A DNA stretch of 64,000 nt from Selaginella tamariscina. Taxonomy: Eukaryota > Streptophyta > Lycopodiopsida > Selaginellales > Selaginellaceae. The stretch is from assembly GCA_003024785.1 (NCBI GenBank), contig PUQB01000498.1:122345-186344 (forward strand), read 5' to 3'. Below, one piece after another: positions 10,961 to 24,785 of the stretch (position 1 is its first letter; each line of letters opens with the position of its first letter). Position numbers and translations under genes: made by a program. Under the pieces are notes generated by a model. That model had not been told where the DNA came from. It saw only the letters and a program-made list of their open reading frames with translations, and made no database searches.

Positions 10961-11559
10961 TTAGTATCTGAGGCAGTACAAGCTACAGGATTGACCATGC
11001 CTGTTCCTGTATCAGTGTTGAAGACTCCTACTCGACAGAATTCACCTCATGTCTGTTCCTCAGCACATCTGCAGGCTCTCTCCACTCTTGTAAGTTTGCA
11101 GTTTCCTATACAGGGTTCTTCCAATCTTGTATCCGTGTCGAAGGTTCGTCAACAGAATCCACCTCCTGTTGGTTCGTCAGCACACTTGCAGGTTTTCCCC
11201 ACTCTTGTGCAACCACAGACTCCTGTACAAGATTCTTCCAATCCTGTATACTCGTCAACATCCACACAGGTTTGTCCCAATCCCGCCTCTTTCTGTTACC
11301 CGCTTCTGTTCCACCCCCAAGATCTTCCTCTTTTTCAATCATAGCTCCCTCCTTCTCCTCTCCGAGTTTTTACCACTACCATGCATGAACTTGCCACTGA
11401 TCTTGCTCCTTTCCACCTTTTTGCCTTTTAAGTAACTCCTACGTCTTCTTCTACCTTTCTGTGTCTGACTCTCCTATTTTTCAATCTCCTTCTCCTGCTC
11501 CTCCTTCTTCCCTACCATCCAAGTATCACTCCTTTAGGACGTTTTTGACAAGCACAAGG

Positions 11560-12880
11560 TTGTAGTTCTTCCTGTTCACAGGTCCTACGACTGTCCTATT
11601 GATCTTGGAAGGAAAGACTCCACCGTTTGGACCGATTTATGCACTATCACCCACAGAGTTGGAAGTTCTTTGTCAGTACATCAAGGACAACTTGGCATCC
11701 GGTTTCATTCGTCACTCAAAGTCCCTGCAGGAGCACCTATCTTCTTTTAAGAAGAAGGATGGGAGTTTACGTTTGGTTATGGACTATAGGGGTTTGAATC
11801 AAGTCACCATTCGGAATCGGTACTCGTTGCCATTGATTCCGGAACTTCTCGATCGGCTGTGAGAGCAAAGGTGTTCACGAAGATCGACTTACGAGGGGCC
11901 TACAACCTTGTACGGATTCATCCAGGCGATGAGTGGAAGACTGCCTTTCGTACAAGGTATGGACACTTCGAGTACACAGTGATGCCCTTCGGCCTTACCA
12001 ATGCCCCAGCCGTGTTTCAACACATGGTGAATGACATCTTTCGTGACTTCTTGGACCAGTTTGTGGTGATCTACCTCGACAACATTTTGATTTTCTCCAA
12101 GGACCAGGCGGCACATGAGAAGCATGTACAATTAGTTCTAGAGCGGCTTCGCGAGTATGGCCTGTACGCGAAGTTGGAGAAGTGTTTTTTCGATAGGGAT
12201 TCGGTGGAGTTCTTGGGCTACATCGTCTCTCCTGCTGGCGTTTCCATGGACATGCACAAGGTGAAGACCATCGTGGAGTGGGAGAGGCCCAAGTCTGTAC
12301 GAGATGTACAATGTTTCCTTGGCTTTGCAAACTTCTACAGGCGGTTCATACAACTTCTCCAAGCGTGTACTTCCACTCACGGAACTTACCAAGCGCATAG
12401 GGGTTTTCTCTTGGTCCGACAAAGCGGAACACGCATTCACAACACTCAAGGACACCTTAACAACAGCTCCGATTTTAGCACATCCTGACCCTTTTCGTCC
12501 TTTCTTCATTGAAGCAGATGCTTCGGATTTTGCAGTAGGATCCGTCCTATCACAAGTTGGAGAAGACAAGTTGCTTCATCCTATAGCTTTTCACTCTCGT
12601 AAGTTCCTTTTAGCAGAGATCAATTACGAGATTCATGACAAGGAACTCAAGGCCATTGTGGATTCGTTCGAGGAGTGGCGGCATTTCCTGGAAGGTGCTG
12701 CGCATCCTGTACAAGTTCTTACGGATCACAAGAACCTGGAGTATTTTCAAACGGCTCGAGTTCAGTCAGCGACAGGCTAGTGGGCGGAGTTCCTATCACG
12801 TTTTGATTTTGTCATCGTCTACAGGCCGGATTATCGGAATGGCAAGGCGGACGCATTGTCTAGGCGCTCTTACCTTGCAC
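11560..12880 (+). pseudogene. Retrotransposon reverse transcriptase and RNase H remnant
   Basis: Reverse transcriptase blocks appear in order: [61 protein letters not shown] (Asn in place of the second catalytic Asp), [15 protein letters not shown] and [12 protein letters not shown]. RNase H follows: [32 protein letters not shown] and [11 protein letters not shown]. Frame changes at about 11860, 12350 and 12780 break it, and the YxDD change alone would be expected to destroy polymerase activity. Confidence 0.85.
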
Positions 12881-13099
12881 CAATTCCGGGCGATCCTGCA
12901 TATGACTGTCAAAGGCAAGTGTTGTTGGGTTCTGATCGATTCCGGCTTGCGGCACTGCAGGTTCATTAGGCTCCAGCAAATTCAACACTCCTACAGAATG
13001 TCCGTTCGCAGTTGGTTACAGACGACTTGGCAAAGAATGTGTTCTCACATTCATCCTGACATTGCAAGTTCCTCTTCCTCCAGTTCCCGTTCAGACTAC

Positions 13100-14460
13100 A
13101 AGTTGTTCGCCATATAGGATGGACTCCTGTACTGGGAAGGTCTCCTGTACGTTCCTGTTGGTATTTCTAGGACTCGTGTGGTACAGGATTGTCATGATAC
13201 CCCGGCTACAGGACATTTTGGTGTGGCCAAGACAGTGGAGTTGGTAACTCGCAACTATTGGTGGCCTGGGTTGCGAGGTTTTGTGGAAGGTTTGTACGGA
13301 GTTGTGACACTTGTAACAGGTCGAAGATGCCTCATCATGCACCCTCTGGTCTTCTTCGTCCTCTTCCTGTTCCTTCTGCTCCTTGGAGATCCATTTCTAT
13401 GGATTTCCTCACAGATCTTCCTCCTTCTCGTGGATTCAATGCAGTTCTTGTGGTGATTGACCGTTTCACCAAACAAGCTCATTTTCTACCCTGCAACAAG
13501 ACAGCTACAGGTCAGACAACTACTGAGTTGGTGATCCGCGAAGTTTCCGACATCATGGTCTTCCTGAGAGCATTGTTTTCGATCGAGGTCCACAATTCAT
13601 GTCCAAGTTTTGGCGAGAGCTTATTCGGAGTCTACAGGTTAAAGCGGATCTTTCTTCAAGATATCATCCGCAAACTGATGGGCAGTCAGAACGCACAATT
13701 CAGACCTTGGAACAGTATCTTTGTTGCTTCATCAGTTACCAACAGGACAACTGGTTGGACCTTCTTCCAATGGCAGAGTTTGCCTATAACAACTCCATTC
13801 ACGCATCTACAGGACAGACACCTTTCTCTGCTCTTACAAGCCAACATCCACGTTTTGACTTTGCTCCTTCTGCTTTTCCTTCTTCCGCTCCTGCAGTACA
13901 GAATCGTCTCAGCATCTTCATCAGGTGCAAGATGATCTCCGGTTCATCTTCAGCAGGCACAGGAACGATACAAGCATCATGCTGATGCTCATCGTTAGCC
14001 GGCACCTACATACAAGATTGGTGATCTCGTGTGGCTTTTTCATTGACACATTCGCACCAACAGGCCTTCTTCTAAGTTGGATTCTCAACGATTGGGCCCT
14101 TACAGGATGTGGCAGAGGTCAATCCTGTAGCTTTCCGACTCGAGTTCCATTTACGGTGAAACTTCATCCTGTGTTTCACACTTCCTTGTTGGAGCCGTAT
14201 CATCTTTCTTCTCTTCCCGGTTGTGCTTCTTCTCCTCCCTCTTCTGTGGTCATTAACAATGAACCTGAGTATGAAGTTGCAGCCATCCTTGATTCTCGTC
14301 TTCACGCCGCCAACTCCAATACTTGGTGGATTAGAAAGGTTATTTGCCTACTGATCGCACTTGGGAATTTGCATCCAACTTACTCCATGCTTCTTCCAAG
14401 GTTGCTGCCTTCCATCAGCATTATCCTACTAAACCAAATCCAAGACTCATGGAATTCGTC
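13100..14460 (+). pseudogene. Retrotransposon integrase with C-terminal chromodomain remnant
   Basis: The HHCC zinc-binding part (ATGHFGVAKTVELVTRNYWW, then CDTCNRSK) lies at about 13190-13330. The core follows (WRSISMDFLTDLPPSRGF, VIDRFTKQAHF, then YHPQTDGQSERTIQTLEQYL with the catalytic Glu). The GPY/F-like region is near 14090-14200. At 14265-14440 the frame reads KGYLPTDRTWEFASNLLHA, a chromodomain of the chromovirus type; in this family that domain directs integration to particular chromatin. The Trp before KGY is a stop here. Several frame shifts are present. Confidence 0.8.
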
Positions 14461-14476
14461 TTTAGGGAGGAGGTGC

Positions 14477-14986
14477 TGTCACGACCCGATACAAGATACA
14501 TATTCCGGATACATGATACGGGTTGTAAGATATTCCTACAGGATATTCCTACAGGGATTCCGGATACAGGATACGATTGCAGGATATTCCTACAGGATAT
14601 GCCACAGGATATGCCTAGAGTATAAGGGACATGTGAACTCACCTTAGCCTCTGCATGCATGCAGTCACTTTTAGTTGCATGCAACCACTTTTAGCACTCA
14701 TGCCTAGATTAGCTCTTGGAGTTGTGAGCATAAAAGCTCCGACCTAATTGTTGTACAATCAGTTACTATCAACACCAGTCTTACTATGATCATTCTTGTT
14801 TTGTCTTGTTCTTGTCTTACTCCTTGTCTCGCTCCTAGATCCTATCCTGCTCCTGTCTTGCTTCTGGATCCCGTCCTGTTCTTGTCTTATTCCTAGTTCC
14901 TGTCCTGCTCTCGGTCCTGCTCCTAAGTCAAGCCGTCCTGTTCTTGAATCCTACTCTCTTCCTGGTTCCTGGATTGTGGCTTGACA
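14477..14986 (+). repeat. 3' LTR of the chromovirus element
   Basis: 510 bp from TGTCACGACC to GGCTTGACA. Ends were set by comparison with the solo LTR at 26083-26512, which shows the same two ends between target-site copies. It contains tandem GGATAT(TCCT)ACA blocks near the start, a CATAAAAG TATA-like box near 14730 and C/T-rich CTTGTCCTGCTCCT repeats near 14800-14950. Confidence 0.85.
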
Positions 14987-17900
14987 CCTCTTGGATGCTA
15001 GTGTTATCCGTATTTATATCTGTATCCGTATCCATATTCGTGTGACATAGTCAAATCGTCACATAGTAAGTTAAACAATAAGAAGGAGAAAGCTACTAGT
15101 ACATAGGAGGCTACTACCCAAGGAAATGCTCTCTTTGGAGAGAGATGGAGAAAGATAAAAGGAAGATGATACTTCACAAATTAACTTCAGAACAACCACT
15201 AGGAACCCTCCTAATAGGTACCTTATATAACTAAGTGAACCTCTTCCCTGTGGCCCAATGATCGTTCATGACCCTCAAAGTGTGTTGCTATCCCCATTGG
15301 ATTATGTCTCGCACACTCCATTTTGGTAGATATATCTACCATGTAAATCTTACTTGTCACTTCCTCAACCTACTCCTACGTGTCAACTTATTTTAAAGAC
15401 TTTACATAACCTTCAAGGTCTTAGCATGCACTTACCCATGTCTACTATTAATTATTGACTATTTGACTCAAATATCTTAGTATTGAAGAACCCTAGGGAC
15501 ATTTCAAACTATGGATTTAGTAGTTTATTTAAATATGATTTTAAAACTACAAAAAGTGGCCCATTCAATGAAATATAAAATTAATAGTTTTTGAATTACT
15601 TTTTACTCTTTAGAACCTATCTTTTAGTATAATTAATAAAAATAAATGGAATACATAACAATTCATCATCAAACACATTCAAGAAGCTTCAACCTCATAG
15701 TCTAAAGTTCATGGTGTTTTAAAAATAAGGTCTCTTCAAGTTAAAAATTCCAAAATGCATGGGTGTTATAATGTGTTTTAATATTATAACTATTTTTATA
15801 TAGGTTCTATTGCATGTGTGTACAAATGTATAAAATATTCCATATATATAGATATTTAAGAAATATTCTTAAAGGATTATTTTAAACAATTTTAAGAAAT
15901 AAATACATGTGCATGAAAAGTATGTAAATAACATATACATTGTTAAAAGTTTAAATTGTGTTATCATATTGAAATACAAGGAGAAGACAACATTTTAAAA
16001 ACACATGTTTGTATTTTAGTATTTATTTGTAAACAAATATAATTTCATTTGGAGTCTTTTAAGTTATAAGGCTTATTATAAGGATTTATTAAGTTTAGAA
16101 TCATAGAAAAGTTTCTTTTCTATGTTATCATGTATGTTCGTAATAATGTTATACTACATAGTTATGCTATATATGATAAATACTTATTGAATTTAATAAG
16201 AGATTTAAGTGTTTTTCTTGAGTTTATATTTATAAGTATACATGAATACCAAATACTAGAGAGTCTACAATTCTTTATAAAAATTATTTATAAGGTTTAA
16301 AGATAAATAAATTAAAACGTGTTCTTGCATGCTTTTATGAAACAACTTTCTCATGAACATCATATGTACGTATATAAAAATGAGTACATTTATTGTAATG
16401 TGAAAACATATGCCTAATTGAGACATAAGTTTCTAATTTACATTAATATATATATTTTTATAAAATGCATGAATTTTTAAATCACATATATAAGCATCTT
16501 TCTATAATTAAAAATTTTAAAGAATAAAAAATTCCTAAAATAAAAATAAAATATTTATCTAAATTTGCACATTCACTTTTTTAAGTAAATGAGGAATAGT
16601 ATTGTAAATCCTTAGACTTTGTGTAATGTATAACAAATGTTTTGCTTAACTTTTGTTTATTTATTTTCTACATGGTTTCACCTCATCATCTAAAAATTTA
16701 AAAGAAAAAATATATTTCTTTTAAAAATAAAAAAATCTAAATGCTTAATGTACTCGTATGGAACTGTATGGAATATAATGTTTTTCAATTATTTTGTAAA
16801 TAAAACATGTTTCATGGTATAAGTTATCCTTAGAAATATAAATTCCATAATCTGATTAGAAATATTTAATTAAGTTGCATTTAAAACTATAAAACATTTC
16901 CTAGTTAGTAAAGAACATGAGACATACCATATTTTAAGCTGAAACTATATTTATAACTATAAAATATTACTTAATGTGGGCAGAGAACTTATAAAGTAAG
17001 TATCTTCAGTTTTTTGGAATATCGAAAAATAGAACTATTCTTGATTCAAGGTTTGATTGTATTTCTTAGGTTAGTTATCAATTCTATCTCAAGGTTTGAT
17101 GATGTTCCTTAAGTTCGATTTAATTTCCATGTAAGTGCAAAGAAAAGTTGTTTAATTTAGCTCAAGAAGTTGATGTCTCTTGTTATAATGTTCCTAGCGA
17201 ATGGTCTAATATCCGATATGAAAATATGAGGTTTCTATCACCTCATCCATTGAGATATTCATATCTTAAATTTTAAAAGTATTTGTAACAATCTTTTAAG
17301 ATTAATTATAAATGACTTGTCAAAGTATGGTATGATATCTTTTGAATATTGAGTTTGGAGCGCTTAATATTGAGACTTGATTATGATCACATGAGGTGTC
17401 CATAATCATAAAATAAAAGACTTAAGCAGACTTGAGTTCAACACTTTGGTAAGGTAGTACTTTAATGTTATAACTTAAAAACGTGTTTTCAAGCTAGTTG
17501 ATATAATACATTACTTGAGGAGTAAGGTGGTACTTTGTGAATGCTAGGTGTCCAAATTGTATAGTACATCTTAGTTCAACGTACTGAACTATATATCTTA
17601 TTTATGTTTGAGGAAATCTGTTGAATTATGAGATATAACTGAAATATGAAGTTAGTGTGGCATTTCAGTGTCATGATAACTTTAGTGTGAAAAATTATAT
17701 CTTACTAAATTAATTAAATGAACAACCAAATTTCAAAAAACTTAGTTTCCATGATAAGTGTCTTTATGAACTCAGAATATTGCATGCCTTCGTAATACTA
17801 TATTCATTCCATCTCTCAAACATTATGTAAATGTCGCCTAACACTATACCAACATATAACATTTTCACTAATTCGAGTAATTAGTGTTTTGACAAGTAAT

Positions 17901-18650
17901 TTCAAACTAATCCTTAATTCATAACAGTAGCAATTTCGATATTGATACTTTTTAAACGAATAATAATTGTTTTAATGTTCAAATCTTAAGTTTACCAACT
18001 AGTTGTTACAGTAACAGATATAACCTTACAATCATATTAATTTATTGAAATGCTATAAACTAATATAAACATGGTTTTGGTTTACATGAATCGAACTTTA
18101 GTTTTGAGATGAAAATGATAATATTACGACAGTATTCCGAGGAGTTGTTCAGAGACTATATTTTGAACTTAGTGAGATGGGAGTTAGAAATTATTGAATG
18201 ACATCTAGTATGTTGTACTCTTTAGAGAATAAGTACAATGAGCGTGTTAGTTAAGACACGTGCTATCTAACACAGGAAACTTGAAAATGTCGTAGATATT
18301 CACTTCAAACCTTGATTTCATGGTTAAAGTAAGAGTTTGAAGTAAACACTCATGTAAGTGTTCCAATCCGGTCCCTTGCAATATTCACTTGTGCTATATA
18401 GTCTTGTAAGGAAAAAGGATATTTGTTATACATCTTCATTTTGATGAATCTTAGTGTTGAGAAATGAATATCCATTTATGAATGACTTTAGAGAAAAGTG
18501 ATGTTCATTTTTCACTCCGTTGGTCATTTAATTTTTACGCCACAACACATATATAGAACCTTTTTCTATAATAATTTTCATTATGATATGCTAAATAACA
18601 ACATAAAAACGAACTACTACTACATCAACACTCAATTATAAAACTCCATA
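14987..18650. other. AT-rich intergenic DNA, no gene recognised
   Basis: No open frame above chance and no recognisable transposon protein on either strand. The first 400 bp (to about 15400) has more balanced composition and could be an eroded LTR-type relic. The rest is AT-rich single-copy-looking sequence. Confidence 0.5.
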
Positions 18651-20330
18651 CAACAAACTTCAATCTATGTCATAGAAGGTGTTTGCGACTCTCCTCTTCC
18701 CATGCCTTCCTTTGTGCATTTATGCCAGTGACCCAATTTTCTCTCTTGTGACCAATTGGACATGTGAATCTGTACTAGATTAGAACCAATAGCAACCTCT
18801 ATAAACTGTCTTATAACTTCATCTTTCTTCGCATTATGAACTGTTGCAAAGGTGTTGGGCCTAAACTGGTCTAGCTAACTGCAAGCTTTTCACATTTGAC
18901 ACAAGCATTGCGCTGGGGTGCTGCATGAGTGCATTGACTGTAAGTATAAGATATGTTATCTTGTGATGTCTAGAGCTTACCTAACAAAATGCTTGCCACC
19001 TCCTTGATGTCTCCAATGGGTTGCTTCTTAAGCATATCCTTCCAGTCCCTTGGCAACTGCATTAACACAATAGAATGTTATAAAAGGTAGATGATTTAGA
19101 GCATATAAATATCTGACCTTATACAACTCCAGGGAGATCTTTCTTTAGTACTTGTTCCTTCTTGCTGCTGTTACCTTTTTGTTTATTTATTACCTTTGGC
19201 TTCACAAAATCTTTTTGTAACATAGACCATCCACTAGCCACAACAAACGCCCCTTCTTCCATTGCATCCTTCAATGTCTCCAAGGATGAACTATGGCTAT
19301 AATCTTAATTCCACATCCTCACAATCGGGTTCTATATAATTAATGGAAACAGAACTATTAGCTTGGTTTCTTGGCCTTCAAATTAGCCATCACTTTTGTA
19401 AGTGCTTCTTCTGGTTCCACTACAATACCCGAGGCTACAATTCCAAGCTTTGAGTTCATGAGGTAAACCTCATCAGCTATAATGAAACCACCCTATTCAA
19501 AAGGCATGTGAGTCTAGATAGGATAAACACTTAAAACGTAAATACCTGTAAAGCATCTAATTCTTCCAAGAGCTTCTTTCAGACATGGTTTTCTCTGTCT
19601 ATTGCATCATCATATTGGTCATTTGTTGAGTTAAGAGGCAAACATTGTTTTCTTGACAAGCCAGATGTTTGAGAAGGAAGCTTGGTATGGGCGTCAATAG
19701 TGTTTGCCTTCTTCTGCATTACACATTTATCATAAGTAGTTATTTTTGATTATCACTATTCCTTACTTGATAAGCCTTCTTATGGGAAGCTGGAAAACTT
19801 GTATTCCTTTGGCAAGCATGTCATTGGTACTCTGCAAATTTTGCATATTAGATAAATAATTAACGTATGTTAATTTATTTATACCTTTTGATTCCTTAAT
19901 AGTGGACCCTTGTATTCCATGAAGGGTCATTGGTTCTACAAAGCTTTCGCTTGTATTAGCCATGTGTGACGTAGCTGATTTTCTGTAATGATATAATATT
20001 AAAATGTGCACACTGATTCTATCTCACCGTTATCACTTTGTATGGAGAAACAAACAATGGTTTTCTTCCATGTGCCTTGTCTTCTTTGACACTTGCCTTT
20101 CTCCTCTAATTCATCACCAGTGGTTTGTGTATTCAAATTCAAAAATTCATGTGCCACTTCTTTACAATCAATGTAGAATTATCATCACTGTCTCCAGCTT
20201 CTGCAAAGCCTTGGTCATGTTCTGTGTTGGTAGTGAGGCATTCAGCATGCCATATTATCTCCTACAAGAAAACACATTCAAATGCAAAAGAATGTATTTT
20301 ATTAACATGCCTTTCTTTATTTAAGGTTAA

Positions 20331-20818
20331 TATATACTTATTATAATAAATAAGTAGAATATACGGTGCATGATACATTGCTCATATAGATTATAATATA
20401 TAAATATTATAATTTTATATCTTTTTAAATAAATAACATTTTTATATACATAATAAAGCTTAACTTCATCTATATAATTATATGTAAGTCATTAGTATAA
20501 GTATATAAGTATTTATATAAGTAATATTTAACATTTAAGTAAAACCATAATGTATACAAAATTTATTATATTTACATATTTTTCTTATATTTATATATTC
20601 AAGCTGAAATTCATAAAGACAGGTGTTATTCACTTGAATACACGGTGATACACAAGAATACTTAGTGCTTGTGTAGATTTAATCACGTTTTGGATATAGT
20701 ATACTTGTACATTAATGTAAGTACATTTAAATATAATTATAATTTTATTTATATATATAACATTTATGAATATACAATCCATGTAAGTATATAATATATT
20801 TATTTATAATTATAAATA

Positions 20819-20852
<34 letters not shown>

Positions 20853-21236
20853 TTAAGCTAAATTCATAAAGTACACATGAATATGTAATGCTACATAAAT
20901 TTAATATAGCTTATTTATTTGATACTATTGAGACCATGTGTGTGTGTAAATAAAGTTGTGTAGAGAGTATTAGTTTTATACTTAATATTTATATATGTAT
21001 ATATGTTCTTGTGTATATACATTGTTGAGTTTTATGAATATACGTACATGTATAAATGTATGAAAATATACTAGGATTTTATATATGCATATATAAGGCA
21101 TAAAATTATACTTACACTATCCAATTACATGTCTTAAATATGTATAATCCATATCTATGTTTAATGTTATGTATGAAATGTTCATATACATATTGTTAAT
21201 TCAAAAAACTATAGTGTTTTTAAACTTATTACATAT
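20331..21236. other. AT-rich spacer (intron of the minus-strand relic)
   Basis: Low-complexity AT-rich DNA with a (TA)n run near 20824-20850. No coding signal. The CATAT target-site copy of the adjacent retroelement is at 21232-21236. Confidence 0.55.
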
Positions 21237-21433
21237 TGTTACGACCCGTATAAACGAATCAAAGAATATTCCCCAGAAAGGTATAAGCTAGAATATTCCT
21301 AAAGAGCTATACCTAGATCTAAGAGAATTAAGGGCACCCTAATAAAGGAAGCCTTTGGAGAGACTAGAGACAGCTTGGGGGAGGTTGGGTGGTTTTGTGA
21401 GGGTCTCTAGTTTGTACGTAGTGTGCACTAACA
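21237..21433 (+). repeat. 5' LTR of the gag-less Ty3 element
   Basis: 197 bp, TGTTACGACCC to ACTAACA. Compared by eye with the 3' LTR it differs at roughly a dozen places, mostly one-base indels at short homopolymers (for example TAAACG/TAACG, CCCC/CCC, TTTT/TTTTT) with only a few substitutions. Confidence 0.9.
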
Positions 21434-21842
21434 ATTGGTATCGAGGCAAGTTTGAGATGAGTGCCTGGTGGGAAGGGATAATACCACATGTGTGGAGACG
21501 TTGGACACTAAAAGGCAAATTGTCCAAGGAGAAGCAAGTCTAAGGCAAAAGTTTCAATGGCAGCAAGGACAAGTAAATGCCTAAGAAGCTAGGAGATGGA
21601 GCGTGGAGAGGAGCAAAAGGAGACTTCTCTAAACACAAGGTAAATTCTATTTATTCTTGCTCAATAGGTAAACTACATGGCACGGGAGGAGCCACACACT
21701 GGCTATTGTGGTGGAGGGACGACTTGGTGAGCGTCCAGTGCGAGTCTTTGTGGATAGCATGAGTAGCGATAACTTTGTGTCAACAAAGTTAAGGAGGAGT
21801 GCAGCTTGCCCACAAAGATTGTGCTTCAATACGAATTTGAAG

Positions 21843-22370
21843 GCTCAACTATCACACAGAGCTACAGTGCTTGTGTGGAGGAGTTACAGCTGGAGGTTGG
21901 CAAAAACCCAGTTGGTGGAGCTGCACGAAGAGCCTCAATACGAGATTGAGGCTCAGCTATCACACAGAGCTACATTGCTTGTGTGGAGGAGTTACAGCTG
22001 TAGGTTGGCAAAACCCAGCTGGTGGAGCTGCACGAAGACTTGTGCCTCAATACGAGATTGAGGGCTCAGCTATCACACAGGCTACAATGCTTGTGTGGAG
22101 GAGTTACAGCTGTAGGTTGGCAAACCCAGTTGGTGGAACTGCACGAAGACTGTGCCTCAATACAAGATTGAGGGCTCAACTATCACAAAGAGCTACAGCT
22201 TGTGTGGAGGAGTTACATCTGTAGGTTGGCAAAAACCCAATTGGTGGAGCTAAACGAAGACTATGCCTCAATACAAGATTGAGGGCTTAGTTGTCACACA
22301 GAGCTAAATTGCTTGTGTGGAGGAGTTACAGCTAGAGGTTGGGCAAAACCCAACTGGTGGAGGACTTTCT
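21843..22370 (+). repeat. Five tandem repeats of about 110 bp inside the Ty3 element
   Basis: Units start near 21843, 21951, 22064, 22174 and 22284. Each contains CTATCACACAGAGCTACA, GTGTGGAGGAGTTACAGCTG, AGGTTGGCAAAA, CCAGTTGGTGGAGCTGCAC and CCTCAATACGAGATTGAGG. Spacing of 108-113 bp means the frame is not kept between units. The repeats lie between protease and reverse transcriptase. Confidence 0.9.
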
Positions 22371-22599
22371 TTCTTGCGAAGCTAGTGCGTGTGGATCCTA
22401 AGATCTAGTGGAGCACCATGCACATGAAGCTTGAGTATAGTGAAGTGAAAGGCACTTGGTTTGGAACAAAGCTTGAGTCTCCAAACAAGTTCTTTTACTG
22501 TCACCTTGAGCAAAGCTGTTGTGCGCAAGGAGTTTTGCTGACGTCTTCCCTCCTGACTACCTCATGGCTACCACATGCAAGAGGTGTGGAGCTGGAATA

Positions 22600-24490
22600 G
22601 GGTACGAAAGCCATTTACCGTAAGCCATTCCGACTGAGCCATGCTAAGGAGCAAGAGGTTAAGAGACAAGTGATGGAGCTATTGGAATATGGCTTCATAC
22701 ATACTGAGCAAGTCTCCATTTGGTGCACCAGTATTGCTTGTCAGGAAGAAAAATGGCACCATGAGGATGTGCATAGACTACAGAGCTCTCAACAAGCAAA
22801 CAGTGAAGGACAGGATGCCCATGCCATGTGTGGATACTATCATGGATCATCTCGGTGGAGCCAGAGTGTTCACCAAGATAGTTGGGCATTTCGAGTTCAC
22901 TGTTATGCCATTCGGCTTAACAAATGCCCTAGTCACATTCACTCGGTTGATGACTGGGTTTGGTGACTACTTGCACGACTTTGTGGAGATCTTCCTCAAC
23001 GATATTCTTATTTACAGTAAGAATATAAGGAGCATGTGCAGCATTTGCGAAGAGTTCTTCAGTTGTTGAGGGAGAACAAGCTCTATGCAAAGAAGAGCAA
23101 ATGTGCATTTGCTCAGTGCGAAGTGGAGTATTTGGGTCACATTGTGACGCCAAGTGAGTGAAGACTGATCCACAGAAGGTGGCAGTGGTGGAGCAATGGC
23201 CAGTTCCTAGCAATAAGCAGAAGAGTTACGAAGTTTCTTGGGCATGGTTGGTTATTACCACGGTATGTTAAGGATTATGCCAAGAAAGCTTCCCTTAACT
23301 AGGTTGCTGAGGAAGGACATTCCCTTTGCATGAAGTGCTTAAGAGAAGAGCAGTTTCCAAGCTTTGAAACAAGCTTTGGTATGTGCACCAGTTTTATGTA
23401 TTGCAGATCCCTCTAAGCCTTATGAGGTATCGTGTGATGCGAGTGGAATGGCCATTGGAGTTGTACTTATGCAAAAGGGAAGGCCTATTGCTTATGAAAG
23501 ACGTACTTTGAATCCTGCAAAATAACGGTACTCAACGTATGAGCAAGAACTACTGGCTATTGTTAATGCATTTATGAGTTTGGAGGCACTATCTTTATGG
23601 TGCAAGTTTCAAAGTGTTTACAGATCACAAGACTTTGGTGTATCTGTTCAAACAGAAAGAGTTAAACTCTCAGCAAGCTCGCTGGATGGTTAAGCTCATG
23701 GAGTTTGGCAAATTTCCTATTGAGCATTGTGTGGGAAAGGCTAACGTGGTGGTAATGCTTTGTCACGCGTTAGGAGAGCCACAGTGGTTAGAGAATTCCA
23801 AACACGCTTATGTAATGCATTAACAAGGACGGTCAGTGAGTTTAGCCAGGTAGTTCAACATGCTCAAGCACAAGACGCTGAGGTGCAGGACAGCTAGAGC
23901 CACCATTCTCATTTTAGGATGGAGTTTTGTACTACAATGGCCGTGTGTATCTTCCTGTGTGGACCATTTGATCAACCAGGTACTATATTTCCATCATGAT
24001 CACCCGGAGGCTGGTCATTTTGGGGGAGGAAAACGTATGAGTTGATCAAGAGAAGGTTCTATTGGAGGAATATGAAAGCTAATATCATAGAGTACTGCAG
24101 GACTTGTGACAAGTGTCAGCAAGTAAAGGTGCCCAGGGAAAAACCAAGTGGGCTATTAGTACCATTGCCTATTCCAGACAGGCGATGGGGCAGTATCTCT
24201 ATGGACTTTGTCACCCATTTGCCAAGGACACAGTGGCATTGGAATGAGTCCATATTATGCTATGTTTGGACGGCATTCCAAGACAGCTTTTGAGCTGGGT
24301 TTAGCAAGTAAGAAAGCTCAAGGCAACATGGATGAGGAAGCTAAAGATCTGAGTGTTGAGCTTAGAAACATTCAGAGTTTGTGCAAGAAGAACTTACAAG
24401 TAGCTCAGAGCCGAGCTATCAAGTTTGTTAATGAGCACAGAAGCTTCCAAGAGTTCCAGGTGGGAGATTATGTATATCTCTGAGTGGTAT
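22600..24490 (+). pseudogene. Defective pol (RT, RNase H, partial integrase) of the gag-less Ty3 element
   Basis: Reverse transcriptase: [47 protein letters not shown] and [11 protein letters not shown] (YxDD replaced by FLND), about 22690-23030. RNase H: DASGMAIG-like near 23440, then VFTDHKTLVYLFKQKELN and MLCHALGEP at 23610-23780. Integrase: HDHPEAGHFGGGKRM and CRTCDKCQQVKVP, then SISMDFVTHLPRT with the first catalytic Asp near 24205. The reading then jumps within about 45 bp to MSPYYAMFGRHSKTAFELGL, so most of the core, including the remaining acidic residues, is deleted. Many frame shifts are present. Confidence 0.85.
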
Positions 24491-24785
24491 TTGCCACACA
24501 TGTAAGGCGGAACACTATTGTGGCCTTACGGAAGGGACACAATGATAAGTTGTCTCCTAGTACTCAGGTCCTTATGAGATTCTGGAGCGTATCGATAAGG
24601 GACATATCGACTACGGCTGCCAGAAGGAGTGAGGGTGCACCCAGTGTTTCATGTTAGCCAGTTAAAGAGAGTACTCACAAGGAACAAGTCCCGGGTAGAT
24701 TCTTTGTGGATGTACGAGGCTAATGATACAGGACCAGTTGAGTAAATACTGCCTTGAGGACAAGGACTTGCTAATGGGGGGAGAT

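Larger units (their letters stand above)
10140..14986 (+). mobile_element. 5'-truncated chromodomain Ty3/gypsy retrotransposon
   Basis: The gene order gag zinc knuckle, protease, reverse transcriptase, RNase H, integrase, chromodomain, 3' LTR is that of Ty3/gypsy chromoviruses. The element begins inside the C-terminal part of gag with no 5' LTR, so the 5' side is lost. The purine-rich tract AGGGAGGAGGTGC directly precedes the 3' LTR (14477-14986). The coding part is broken by many frame shifts and stops; the catalytic YLDDIL motif reads YLDNIL. The solo LTR at 26083-26512 is a diverged relative. The sequence after the LTR starts CCTCT, the candidate target-site copy, but its partner is missing. 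Confidence 0.85.

Noticed and set aside
11889..12569. Minus-strand open frames over the reverse transcriptase
   Set aside because: They are shadows of the sense RT/RNase H frame, without motifs of their own.
15001..15047. TGTGACA at 15041-15047 as the 3' LTR end (inverted match to TGTCAC)
   Set aside because: The solo LTR at 26083-26512, with a clean GTATT duplication, shows that the family's LTR ends at GGCTTGACA, corresponding to 14986.
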